Assembly (NCBI RefSeq): GCF_023169945.1
Contig: NZ_AP025591.1
Coordinates: forward strand, 3,406,481-3,470,480
DNA length: 64,000 bases
Source: Anaeromyxobacter oryzae
Lineage (GTDB): Bacteria; Myxococcota; Myxococcia; Myxococcales; Anaeromyxobacteraceae
Direction of reading: 5' to 3'
The position numbers and the translations under genes are program-made. Numbering within the stretch: position 1 is the first letter of the stretch; each line of letters opens with the position of its first letter. Of this stretch, positions 18,236 to 29,314 are shown piece by piece. The notes under the pieces are model-generated. The model made no database searches. It had not been told where the DNA came from and saw only the letters and a program-made list of their open reading frames with translations.

Positions 18236-19291
18236 ATGAAGCGGCAGGCGAAGGCGATCGCGATGATCTCCGGCGGGCTCGACTCGACGCTCGCGCTGGC
18301 GCTCGTGCGCCGGCAGGGCGTCGAGGTGAAGGCCATCAACTTCTACACCGGGTTCTGCATCACCGAGACGCAGCGGCGGAAGGGCGGCCGCCCGGACGGG
18401 ACGGTGCCGCAGAACGAGGCGCTCCGCGCCGCGGCGGACCTCGAGGTGGACATCGAGTACGTCGACATCTCGGGGCGCGGCTACTTCGACATGCTCGTGA
18501 ACCCGCGCTGGGGCTACGGCGCGAACGCGAACCCGTGCGTCGACTGCCGCGTCTTCATGATGCGGAAGGCGAAGGAGATCATGGAGGCGGAGGGCGCCGA
18601 CTTCGTCTTCACCGGCGAGGTGCTCGGGCAGCGCCCGAAGAGCCAGCGCCGCGACACCCTCCGCATCATCGAGCGCGAGAGCGGCCTCGACGGCCGGCTG
18701 CTGCGCCCGCTCTCGGCGAAGCTCCTCCCGCCCACGATCCCGGAGAACGAAGGGCTCGTCGACCGGGCGCTGCTCGAGGACATCAGCGGCCGCTCGCGCC
18801 ACCGGCAGATGAAGCTCGCGGAGCAGCTCGGCATCGCCGAGTACCCGCAGCCCGCCGGCGGGTGCTGCTACCTCACCGACGAGGCTTTCGCGCGGAAGTT
18901 CTTCGACGTCCTCGACGCCCGCGAGGCGCGGGGCGAGGAGCGGCGGATCGATCGCGAGGACGTCCTGCTCCTCTCGACCGGCCGCCACTTCCGGCTCTCC
19001 CCGAAGGCGAAGCTCATCGTCGGCCGGACCGAGGTCGAGAACGCGCTCCTCGAGCACCACGTCGAGGGGCGCGCCCGGGTCGAGGCGAGGGACGTGCTCG
19101 GCCCGCTGGCGCTCGTGGAGGGGCAGCCGACCTGGGAAGAGCGCGTGCTCGCGGCCGCCATCGTCGCCCGCTACGGCAAGGCGAAGGACGCGCCGAAGGT
19201 CCAGGTCGAGTGGCGCGAGGGGGACCTCGTCGAGGTCTACGAGGTCGAGCCCGAGCGCGACGAGGCGAAGATCGAGGCGCTGCGCGTCTAG
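18236..19291 (+). CDS. PP-loop ATPase, tRNA thiolase-like (ThiI/MnmA superfamily)
   Basis: A 351-residue protein with the ATP pyrophosphatase PP-loop SGGLDST at residues 12-18 and an adjacent NFYTGFCITE motif. A CxxC pair (NPCVDC, C101 and C104) and a later GGCCYLTDE pair (C210, C211) could hold persulfide or an iron-sulfur cluster. The fold matches tRNA thiouridylases (MnmA, ThiI) rather than amino-group PP-loop enzymes. The C-terminal 130 residues resemble a distinct domain seen in delta-proteobacterial relatives. It follows a TusA-like carrier by 26 bases. Probable job: sulfur insertion into tRNA; substrate not proven. Confidence 0.75.
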   Translation: MKRQAKAIAMISGGLDSTLALALVRRQGVEVKAINFYTGFCITETQRRKGGRPDGTVPQNEALRAAADLEVDIEYVDISGRGYFDMLVNPRWGYGANANPCVDCRVFMMRKAKEIMEAEGADFVFTGEVLGQRPKSQRRDTLRIIERESGLDGRLLRPLSAKLLPPTIPENEGLVDRALLEDISGRSRHRQMKLAEQLGIAEYPQPAGGCCYLTDEAFARKFFDVLDAREARGEERRIDREDVLLLSTGRHFRLSPKAKLIVGRTEVENALLEHHVEGRARVEARDVLGPLALVEGQPTWEERVLAAAIVARYGKAKDAPKVQVEWREGDLVEVYEVEPERDEAKIEALRV

Positions 19292-19416
19292 CGGGCCGGT
19301 CCGGTCCAGATTCGCGCGCGCGCCTCGGCCCGCCGCCCTGGCGCGGAGCGCACCCGCCGCGAAGGTGGGCTGCCCTCGTCACGGCTGTTGTCGCCCGTCC
19401 GCGTTGGAGCGACGAT

Positions 19417-19432
19417 GTAACCATCCGGTTAC
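19417..19432. repeat. Inverted repeat before ppdK (possible operator)
   Basis: GTAACC-ATCC-GGTTAC: a perfect 6-base inverted repeat with a 4-base gap, 40 bases upstream of the ppdK ATG. It is an AT-containing sequence in an otherwise GC-rich leader, which makes it stand out. It could bind a dimeric regulator. Confidence 0.4.
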
Positions 19433-19471
19433 CGGGCGACCTACAGGAGCCGTCTTCGGCGGGAGGCGACC

Positions 19472-22360
<2,889 letters not shown>

Positions 22361-22369
22361 TCGATCACA

Positions 22370-22405
22370 CCGAGGCCGCGCGCCGCGCCCGCGGCGGGGC
22401 CTCGG
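22370..22405 (+). terminator. Hairpin after ppdK
   Basis: An 8-base stem (22370-22377 with 22398-22405, CCGAGGCC/GGCCTCGG) encloses a 20-base, nearly all G/C segment that can pair further. It begins 10 bases after the ppdK stop. No T run follows, so the call rests on position and stem strength. Confidence 0.6.
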
Positions 22406-22534
22406 GTCGCTGTGCCGCAGCGCTTCGGAGGGTCGCGCGCCCCTCGCAGGCGGTGCCCGTACGGATCGCGTGGCGTACTTTGACGCCGAACGTTTCCTCG
22501 GGCACACTGCGTCAAGTCCCACGTTCCCAGCGCG

Positions 22535-23794
22535 ATGAAGCTCCCGCCGATCTCCGCTCTCCTCGTTCCCGCGACTGCGCTGCTCCTCGCGGGCATCGCC
22601 GTTCCCCGCGCGGACGACGTCCCGTCCGCGAGCACCGCGCCCGCGCACGTCGCCGTCGACGCCGCCGCGGGCGCACCCGCCCCGCCGCCCGCGCCCGCGC
22701 CGGTCCTGGGCGAGTTCCGCCTCGATCCCGCCCTGGGCCGCTACGTGGCGCCGCTCGGGACGGGGCGCGCGGTGCTCACCCTCGATCCGCGCCTGCAGGC
22801 GCGTCTCGAGCGCACGCTGCAGTCGTTCGCCGTGCCCTGGGGCGTGACCGTGCTCATCGAGCCCGCCACCGGCCGGATCCTCGCCATGGCGGAGCACTCG
22901 CAGGCGGAGCCGGGCCGCCGCGGCCTCGCGCTCACCGCCTTCGCGCCCGCCGCGAGCATCTTCAAGATCGTGACCGCGGCGGCGCTCCTCGAGCAGGGCA
23001 TCCGCCCCGACGAGGAGGTCTGCTACCACGGCGGGATGCGGCGGCTGCAGCCGGCGCTCCTCTCCGACGATCCGCGCCGCGACCGGAGCTGCGCCACCCT
23101 CGAGCGCGCCTTCGGCCACTCGACGAACGTGGTGTTCGCGAAGCTCGCCGACCGCGGGCTCGACGCCGCGCTCCTCCGGGCCGAGGCGAAGCGCTTCCTC
23201 TTCAACGACGCGATCCCGTTCCCGCGCGCGGTGGACGTCTCGAAGGCGGACATCGCGGACTCCGGCTTCGAGCTCGCGAACACCGCCGCCGGCTTCGGCC
23301 CGGTGCGGCTCTCGCCGCTGCACGGCGCGCTCCTCGCCGCCATCGTCGCGAACGGCGGGGTCTTCGTGCCGCCCGTCATCGTCGACGAGACCGAGGGCGT
23401 GGACGCGCCGGTGCCCGCCGCGCCCTGGCGCGTGGTGGACGAGGCCGTGGCCGGCACGCTCGGCGAGATGATGCGGTCGACCTGCAGCGAGGGGACCGCG
23501 CGGCGCGCGTTCCACGGCGCGCGCGGGCCGCTCCGCGGCGTCGCGGTGGCCGGGAAGACCGGCTCCCTCGCCGACCGCGCCCCGTTCCGCGACTACTCCT
23601 GGTTCGTCGGCTACGCGCCGGCGGACCACCCCGAGATCGCGGTCGCGACGGTGATCGCGAACGGCACGGTCTGGCGGACCCGCGCCTCCGCGGTGGCGAA
23701 GGACGCGCTCGAGGCGTTCTTCGCGGTGCGCGTCGCGGAGGGCCCGGCCCGACCGGCGCCGGGGCTCCGGACCGCGAAGGCGCCAGCGCCCTGA
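22535..23794 (+). CDS. Penicillin-binding protein-like transpeptidase (MrdA/FtsI-type domain)
   Basis: A 419-residue protein with an N-terminal signal/anchor (about 5-25), a Pro/Ala linker and a single transpeptidase domain. The active-site motifs are all present: S141-I-F-K144, S196-T-N198 and K341-T-G343. There is no glycosyltransferase or PBP dimer domain, so the protein is shorter than PBP2 or PBP3. It crosslinks peptidoglycan or is a regulatory D,D-transpeptidase in the periplasm. No clear ribosome site before the ATG. It could instead be a penicillin-sensing domain protein, but the catalytic motifs look intact. Confidence 0.85.
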   Translation: MKLPPISALLVPATALLLAGIAVPRADDVPSASTAPAHVAVDAAAGAPAPPPAPAPVLGEFRLDPALGRYVAPLGTGRAVLTLDPRLQARLERTLQSFAVPWGVTVLIEPATGRILAMAEHSQAEPGRRGLALTAFAPAASIFKIVTAAALLEQGIRPDEEVCYHGGMRRLQPALLSDDPRRDRSCATLERAFGHSTNVVFAKLADRGLDAALLRAEAKRFLFNDAIPFPRAVDVSKADIADSGFELANTAAGFGPVRLSPLHGALLAAIVANGGVFVPPVIVDETEGVDAPVPAAPWRVVDEAVAGTLGEMMRSTCSEGTARRAFHGARGPLRGVAVAGKTGSLADRAPFRDYSWFVGYAPADHPEIAVATVIANGTVWRTRASAVAKDALEAFFAVRVAEGPARPAPGLRTAKAPAP

Positions 23795-23841
23795 ACGACA
23801 GCGCGACGCGCGATCACCTTCGGTGTCGCGAACCGCGCCGT

Positions 23842-24954
23842 CTAGCAGAGCTCCACCAGCTCGGACTCCGCGAAGCGGCGGATCGACTTCAGCACGTCGA
23901 GCTCGCGCAGCGGCGCGATCCGCGAGAGGTCCAGCACGCTCCGCCGCCCGTCGCAGCGGGAGAGCAGGTACTTGTCCGCGGAGGAGAGGCGCATCCGCGC
24001 CAGCTCGGCGGCCGGCACGCGGAGCCGCGGGGTCCGCGTCGTGGCGAGGAGCTCGCCGCGGAGGCGGTCCGCGAGGAGGCGCTCCGCCTCGGCGAGGAGC
24101 GCCCGCGCCGCGCCCGACGCGGGCGCGAGCTCGACCGCGCGCGCCGCGACGAGCTCGGCGTCGTCGGCGCGGCCGTCGGCGAGCAGCCCGCGGGCACGCT
24201 CGAGGAGGTCCGCGGGTACCGCGTCCGCCGCCGCGACGGCCGCGTCGGACGGCGGCGCCGCGCGGACGACGCCCTGGCGCGCGAGCGCGTAGAGCCGCTG
24301 GTACAGGTGGAAGTCGGTGGCGTGCAGCGCGAGCCCGATCTCGTCGATGGTCTTCCCGTCGCGGGCGAGCGCGACGAGGCGGCCGTCGACGGTGGTCGGG
24401 TCCTGGCCGGGCGGGACCTTCGCCTCGTCGATCTCGAGGGTCGCGCCGCCGGCGGGGAACTGGGCGCGGAACGCGCCCCAGGCCGTCGCCCGGAACTCCG
24501 CCTCGCGGGCGATGTCCGCGAGCGGGACGCGCGCGTCGGTCTCGTCCACCGCGGGCGGCGGGCCGTCGTCGAACGAGAACAGGCCGGCGTCCCAGAGGAA
24601 GGCGTCGAGGAGCGTCTCGCGGATCTTGATGGCGAGGACCTCGCGGATCGTCTCCACCGGGACGAGCCCGACCATGGTGAGGACCTTGCCGAGGCGGACC
24701 TTCGTCTCCTCCTGCGTCTGGAACGCCTTCGAGAGCTGGTCCTCGGTGAGGTGGCCGAAGTTGATGAGGAGCTGCCCGAGGAACTCCCGCGGGTCGTTGG
24801 AGGCGGCGGCGACGGCGTCGCCCTGGTCGAGGTGGAGCGTCTTGCGGATCGTGCCGCGCTCGCACGTGAGCGTGCCGGACATCCTGCGGCGCGCGAGCAG
24901 CTCGACGAGATCGCCGAGCGGGAGCACCGCGAAGCTGCCCATGAGGCCGCGCAT
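23842..24954 (-). CDS. DUF4388 (PATAN-like) domain protein
   Basis: A 370-residue cytosolic protein. Residues about 5-110 match the DUF4388 pattern: GDLVELLARRRMSGTLTCERG, then LHLDQGDAVAAASNDPREFLGQLL. A helical part with ERARGLLADGRADDAELVAARAVEL (about 240-300) looks TPR-like, and a C-terminal wing (about 300-370) ends LDVLKSIRRFAESELVELC. Such proteins are common in myxobacteria next to signalling or gliding genes; a second-messenger or response-regulator link is often suggested but not proven. ATG at 24954 was used; an internal ATG at 24942 would remove four residues. Confidence 0.8.
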   Translation of the reverse strand: MRGLMGSFAVLPLGDLVELLARRRMSGTLTCERGTIRKTLHLDQGDAVAAASNDPREFLGQLLINFGHLTEDQLSKAFQTQEETKVRLGKVLTMVGLVPVETIREVLAIKIRETLLDAFLWDAGLFSFDDGPPPAVDETDARVPLADIAREAEFRATAWGAFRAQFPAGGATLEIDEAKVPPGQDPTTVDGRLVALARDGKTIDEIGLALHATDFHLYQRLYALARQGVVRAAPPSDAAVAAADAVPADLLERARGLLADGRADDAELVAARAVELAPASGAARALLAEAERLLADRLRGELLATTRTPRLRVPAAELARMRLSSADKYLLSRCDGRRSVLDLSRIAPLRELDVLKSIRRFAESELVELC

Positions 24955-25025
24955 TCCGGAGCGCGAGTCTCCCCCGGACCGCGCGCTGGCGGCAAGCCGG
25001 GGCGTCGTGTAAGAAGATCGCCGCC

Positions 25026-25652
25026 ATGACCGTCGCCACGCTCCGCCGCGCCGCGCCCGTCGCGGCCGCCCTCGCCCTCGCCGCCGCCGGCTGCCAGCGC
25101 GACGACAAGCCGGTCCAGGCCGCGCCGCTGCCCGCGCACCCCGTGGATGTCCGCTCCATCCCGATCTTCCGGAGCTCCGCCGCGCCGGCGCCCACGCTCG
25201 ACCTGCCGACCCTCGACGGGAAGCGGTTCAGCCTCGACAGCGTGAAGGGGCAGGTCGTCTTCGTGAACTTCTGGGCGACGTGGTGCCCACCCTGCCGCGA
25301 CGAGATGCCGTCGATGCTCGCGCTCGGACGGGACCTCGAGGCGCGCTACCCCGGCAAGTTCAAGATGGTCGCCGTCTCCGCCGACGACGGGTGGGGCCCC
25401 GTGAAGGAGTTCTTCGGCGCGCCGCCCTACCTCGGCTCGACGCAGGGGATCACGGTGGCGCTCGATCCCTCGGAGGGTAAGACCGCGGTCGCTTCCTACT
25501 TCTGTACCGCGCGCGGGGCGTGCCCGAAGATCATGTTCCCGGAGAGCTACATCGTCGCGAAGGACGGCCGCATCGTCGGGTTCTTCGAGGGCCCGCTCGA
25601 CTGGTCGAGCCCCGTGGCCCGCGCTTATATCGAGCAGCTCATCCGCTCCTAG
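25026..25652 (+). CDS. TlpA/ResA-type thioredoxin lipoprotein
   Basis: A 208-residue periplasmic redox protein. The lipobox LAAAGC places the lipid-bearing cysteine at 23. The thioredoxin fold (about 55-205) has the active site W86-C87-P-P-C90 in NFWATWCPPCRDEMP. The insertion FCTARGACPKIMFPESYIV holds the cis-Pro region and two extra cysteines not usual in TlpA. TlpA/ResA proteins reduce haem-binding apocytochromes or copper-centre cysteines. Here no cytochrome maturation gene is adjacent, so the target is unknown. Confidence 0.85.
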   Translation: MTVATLRRAAPVAAALALAAAGCQRDDKPVQAAPLPAHPVDVRSIPIFRSSAAPAPTLDLPTLDGKRFSLDSVKGQVVFVNFWATWCPPCRDEMPSMLALGRDLEARYPGKFKMVAVSADDGWGPVKEFFGAPPYLGSTQGITVALDPSEGKTAVASYFCTARGACPKIMFPESYIVAKDGRIVGFFEGPLDWSSPVARAYIEQLIRS

Positions 25653-25780
25653 CGCCGGCGTCCTCGAAAGGGGTCCAGACCACCGGATCCTGCGCAATAT
25701 CATTAACTTGACGCTCCGCGTCGAAGCGGTGGACGCGTGCGCGTTGCGTCCCGTCGATCGGGTCCCCGCCCCCGGTTTTC

Positions 25781-25810
25781 TTGATAGGGGCAAAGGCCGT
25801 GCACTATAAA
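25781..25810 (+). promoter_or_regulatory. Sigma-70-like promoter
   Basis: TTGATA (25781-25786) and TATAAA (25805-25810) with an 18-base spacer: five of six to both consensus boxes, the clearest promoter in the window. It points to the gene starting at 25873, with transcription expected near 25817. Confidence 0.65.
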
Positions 25811-25872
25811 GGCCCGGGAATCTTCGGAGATTCGGCGGTCGGCCCGTTTACGCGATCGCCCCGGAGGGGCGC

Positions 25873-26859
25873 GTGGCAGACAGCGGCATCCCCGTCGTGC
25901 TCGTCGGGCTCGGTGAGATCGGTCGAGCCATCGCCCGAGCTGCCCTCGCACGTCCGGACCTGCAGGTGGTGGCCGCGGTCGATGCCGATCGCGCGAAGGC
26001 CGGCCGCTCGCTCGCCGAGGTGATCGGCGCACCCGCACCGGATCTCCTGGTCGCACCCGATCTGCGCGGAGCGCTCGCGTCCGCCGCCGGCGGGGTGGTC
26101 CTGCTCGCGACCGGGAGCCGCTTCGCCGAGCTCCTCCCGGACCTCGAGCGCGTGGTGAAGGCCGGTCTCTCGGTCGTCTCCACGTGCGAGGAGCTCGCCT
26201 ACCCCTTCCTCCAGCACGAGGAGGAGGCGAACGCGCTCGACCGGCTCGCGGAGAGCCGGAACGTCGCGGTGCTGGGGACCGGCGTGAACCCCGGGTTCGT
26301 CCTCGATCGCCTCCCCGCTCTGCTCGGCCAGGTCACCGGACCCGTCCGGCACGTGCGCGCGGTCCGGGTGGTCGACGCGTCGCGCCGGCGCGCGGCGCTG
26401 CAGCGGAAGATCGGCGCCGGGCTGACCGAGGACGCGTTCCACGACGCCGCCGAGCGGGGCGAGGTGGGGCACCTCGGCCTCCTCGAGTCCGCGGCGCTCG
26501 CGGCGGTCGGCCTCGGGCTCGCCATCGACGAGGTGGACGACGAGGTGGCGCCGCTCGTGGCCGAGGAGGACTGGGACGGCCCCATCCCGGTCCGGCGCGG
26601 GCAGGTCGCGGGGGTCTCCCAGGTCGCGCGCGTGTTCGCGGACGAGCGCGAGGTCGTCCGGCTCGAGCTCACGATCGCCATCGGCGCGGAGGACCCGCGC
26701 GACGAGGTGGAGCTCGACGCCGACCCGCCGCTCCGGCTCGTGGTGCCGGGGGGCATCTCCGGCGACGCGGCCACCGCGGCCGCGGTCGTGAACGCGGTAC
26801 CCGCGGTGACGGAGCTGCGCGGGCTCGTCACCGTGCTCGATCTGCCCGCGGGGCATTGA
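25873..26859 (+). CDS. DapB-like dehydrogenase (diaminopentanoate dehydrogenase-like)
   Basis: A 328-residue NAD(P)-linked oxidoreductase. The Rossmann motif is GLGEIGRAIA near residues 11-20, in the same place as in dihydrodipicolinate reductase. The C-terminal half has NPGFVLDRLPALL and a GGISGDAATAAAVVNAVP strand, typical of the 2,4-diaminopentanoate dehydrogenase/DapB-like group. It starts with GTG downstream of a clear promoter. The next two genes encode MaoC-like proteins, with a 10-base gap, so an operon for breakdown or synthesis of an amino-acid-derived or acyl substrate is likely. The substrate is not known. Confidence 0.75.
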   Translation: MADSGIPVVLVGLGEIGRAIARAALARPDLQVVAAVDADRAKAGRSLAEVIGAPAPDLLVAPDLRGALASAAGGVVLLATGSRFAELLPDLERVVKAGLSVVSTCEELAYPFLQHEEEANALDRLAESRNVAVLGTGVNPGFVLDRLPALLGQVTGPVRHVRAVRVVDASRRRAALQRKIGAGLTEDAFHDAAERGEVGHLGLLESAALAAVGLGLAIDEVDDEVAPLVAEEDWDGPIPVRRGQVAGVSQVARVFADEREVVRLELTIAIGAEDPRDEVELDADPPLRLVVPGGISGDAATAAAVVNAVPAVTELRGLVTVLDLPAGH

Positions 26860-26869
26860 AGAGAGGACC

Positions 26870-27304
26870 ATGCTCGACAGATCCCTCATCGGCCGAGAGA
26901 GCGAGCCCGTCGTCCACGACGTGGAGAAGGGCGCGATCCGGCGCTTCGCGGACGCGCTCGGCGATCCGAACCCGATCTACCAGGACGAGGTGGCGGCGCG
27001 CGCGGCCGGGCTCCCGGGGATCGTCGCCCCGCCGACGTTCCCCATCGTGCTCGCCACGAACGAGCGGTTCCGGCATTCGCTCGACCTCGGGACGCGCTCG
27101 ATCCTGCACGGCGAGCAGCAGTTCGAGTACGGACGCGCGCTCGTCGCGGGCGACCGCGTGACCGTGACGAGCCGCGTGGCCGACGTGCTCGAGCGCCCCG
27201 GCGCGAGCGGGCCGACGGACGTGATCGTGATCGAGGACGAGGGCCGGGACGACAAGGGCGAGCTTCTGTTCCGCTCGCGCGCGACGCTCATCCTGCGTCG
27301 CTGA
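26870..27304 (+). CDS. MaoC-like dehydratase, N-terminal FAS1-type domain
   Basis: A 144-residue hot-dog fold protein of the MaoC N-terminal (FAS1-like) dehydratase family, equivalent to the HadA/HadC partner of heterodimeric acyl dehydratases. Key stretch: DALGDPNPIYQDEVAARAAG. The catalytic histidine of the D-x-N-P-x-H motif is replaced by Tyr, as expected for a non-catalytic partner. GAGAGGA ribosome site before the ATG. Ten bases after the upstream dehydrogenase and ten before the second hot-dog gene. Probably one subunit of a (de)hydratase. Confidence 0.82.
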   Translation: MLDRSLIGRESEPVVHDVEKGAIRRFADALGDPNPIYQDEVAARAAGLPGIVAPPTFPIVLATNERFRHSLDLGTRSILHGEQQFEYGRALVAGDRVTVTSRVADVLERPGASGPTDVIVIEDEGRDDKGELLFRSRATLILRR

Positions 27305-27314
27305 TGAGGGGACG

Positions 27315-28340
27315 ATGACGCTCACGGCACGCCAGCTCTACTTCGAGGCGGTGAAGGTGGGGGACGAGCTGCCCCCGCTCGTGAAGCCGCCCGTGGATCG
27401 CCTGCAGATCGCCCGGTACGTCGGCGCGGCGCAGGACTGGAACCCGCTCTTCATCGACGAGCCCTTCGCGAAGAACTCGGGGTTCCCGAGCGCCCTCGCG
27501 CCCGGGATGATCGCGATGGGCTTCGTCGGCGAGCTCGTCGTCGAGTGGGTCCGGGGCGCGCGCCTCCGGAAGTTCCAGGCCCGCTTCGTGAAGATCGTCT
27601 GGCCCGGCGACGTCCTCACCGCGCGCGGCCGCGTGTCCGACCGCCGCTTCGAGGAGGGCGGGAAGTACGGGATCGACATCGAGGTCTGGGCGGAGAACCA
27701 GCGCGGCGAGCTCGTGGTCCGCGGCCTCGCCACGTTCCAGCTTTACTACAGCGCCGAGGACGAGGCCCGCCAGCGGGCCGGCCACGGGCCGCTCGTCGTG
27801 ACGAAGGAGGAGGAGGAGGCGCGCCTCGCCAAGCTGTCGCGCGCGCAGCCGCCCCGGCCCGCCGTCGCCGCCGGCCGCCCCCTCGCGCCGCCGCGGCCGC
27901 TCGCGCCGCCACCCGCGCCGGCGCGGCCCGGTGCGCCTCAGCCGCCCGGCGCTCGCCCCGCGGTCACGCCGCCTGGCGCGGCGCCCCGGCCCGCCGCCGC
28001 CGTCCCGCCGGCGCGGCCCGCCGCTCCGCCTGCTCGCCCGGTCGCGGCGCCCGCCGCCGCGCGGCCTCCCGCGCCCCCGGTCCCGGCGACGAAGGCCGCC
28101 GCTCCGGCCCGGCCGGCGGCCGCGCCCGCCCGTCCCGCCGCGAAGGCCGCAGCGCCCGCCCGTCCGGCGCACCCGGCGCGCCCGGCGAAGGCGGCGCGCC
28201 CTGCCCCGAAGCACGCGGGCGCAGGAAAGGCCAAGGCCGCGCGCCCGCATCCGGCGAAGCGGCCGACGCGGAGCGACAAGGCCGCCCGCGCCCGCGCCCG
28301 CGGCGCGGCGAAGAAGCCCACCGGGAAGAAGCGGCGGTAG
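27315..28340 (+). CDS. MaoC-like dehydratase with long Pro/Ala/Lys tail
   Basis: A 341-residue protein: residues 1-150 form a MaoC-type hot-dog domain, corresponding to the HadB partner. The motif reads AAQDWNPLFIDEPFAKNSGF, so the usual catalytic histidine (NPLH) is a phenylalanine, and the HGM loop is PGM. Residues 150-341 are a low-complexity tail built of Pro, Ala, Arg and later Lys. Its partner also lacks the histidine, so classical hydration may be absent. Alternatively the pair uses another residue. GAGGGGA site before ATG. Confidence 0.75.
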   Translation: MTLTARQLYFEAVKVGDELPPLVKPPVDRLQIARYVGAAQDWNPLFIDEPFAKNSGFPSALAPGMIAMGFVGELVVEWVRGARLRKFQARFVKIVWPGDVLTARGRVSDRRFEEGGKYGIDIEVWAENQRGELVVRGLATFQLYYSAEDEARQRAGHGPLVVTKEEEEARLAKLSRAQPPRPAVAAGRPLAPPRPLAPPPAPARPGAPQPPGARPAVTPPGAAPRPAAAVPPARPAAPPARPVAAPAAARPPAPPVPATKAAAPARPAAAPARPAAKAAAPARPAHPARPAKAARPAPKHAGAGKAKAARPHPAKRPTRSDKAARARARGAAKKPTGKKRR

Positions 28341-28384
28341 GAGGCGGGCGGTCGCCGGTCTCCCGGCGCCGGTCCCGCACCCCC

Positions 28385-29293
28385 TTGTCCCCGAGACGCG
28401 CTCCGCACCCGCTCCTCGCGCCCGGCCCGCTCGCGCCGCTCGCGCTCGCGCTCGCGCTCGCGGCGCCGGGCTGCCGCCGCGCGGCGGACGGTCCGACCGC
28501 GCTCGCGGAGCCGGCGCGCGCGCCGGCCGTGGTGCAGGCCGACGCCGCCGTCGCCGAGGGCGATCGGGCGTTCCTCGAGCGCGGAGATCCCGGTCGAGTG
28601 GTGGCGGCGCTCGCCGCGTACGGGCGCGCCGCGGGGCTTCGACCCGGCGATCCCGCCATCGAGCTGCGGATCGCGCGCGCCGAGGCGTTCCGCGGGCGCG
28701 CCGCGGCGGATCCGGGCCGCGCCCGCGAGGGCTGGGAAGCGTCGGCCCGGGCCGCCGAGCGCGCCCTCCGGACGCTCGCGCCGGGCTGGGCGAAGGCGAT
28801 CGACGCGGGCGAGGATCCCGCGGCCGCGGCGGCGCGGGTCGACGCCGGAGGGGCCGAGGCCCTCTACTGGCTCGCGCTCGGCACGATGCGCGCGGCGCAG
28901 GCGACCGGGTACGCGGCGGTGCTCGCGGTGAAGGACGCGGCGCTCGGGATGATGACGCGCGCGGCGGAGCTGGACGAGCGGGTCGACGCCGCCGGGCCGC
29001 ACCGCGCCCTCGGCGCGTGGCGGGCCGCGCTCCCGGTCGCCGCGGGCGGCGGCGCGGCGGCGAGCCGCGCCCACTTCGAGCGCGCCCGCGCCCTCGCGCC
29101 GGACGATCTCCTCGGGCCGGTGGCCGAGGCGGAGACGTACGCGGTGCTGGTGCAGGACGAGGCGCTCTTCGACCGGCTCCTCGCGGACGTCCTCGCTGCG
29201 GATCCGGCCCGCGACCCCGGCCGCGCGCCGGAGAACCGGATCGCTCGCCGGTCCGCGCAGGAGCTCCTCGAGCGGAAGGCGCGCCTGTTCTAG
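28385..29293 (+). CDS. TatT-like TRAP-transporter-associated lipoprotein
   Basis: A 302-residue protein with a lipobox-like LALAAPGC near residue 23. The body is helical TPR-like repeats; the segment GGAEALYWLALGTMRAAQATGYAAVLAVKD resembles the TRAP transporter T-component (TatT) family. TatT forms a trimeric periplasmic ring that meets the P-component. No TRAP P, Q or M genes lie here. No ATG or GTG exists at a sensible place; TTG at 28385 gives a signal peptide start. Two lipoproteins in a row use TTG. Confidence 0.6.
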   Translation: MSPRRAPHPLLAPGPLAPLALALALAAPGCRRAADGPTALAEPARAPAVVQADAAVAEGDRAFLERGDPGRVVAALAAYGRAAGLRPGDPAIELRIARAEAFRGRAAADPGRAREGWEASARAAERALRTLAPGWAKAIDAGEDPAAAAARVDAGGAEALYWLALGTMRAAQATGYAAVLAVKDAALGMMTRAAELDERVDAAGPHRALGAWRAALPVAAGGGAAASRAHFERARALAPDDLLGPVAEAETYAVLVQDEALFDRLLADVLAADPARDPGRAPENRIARRSAQELLERKARLF

Positions 29294-29314
29294 GCGCCGG
29301 GACCGAGACCGACC

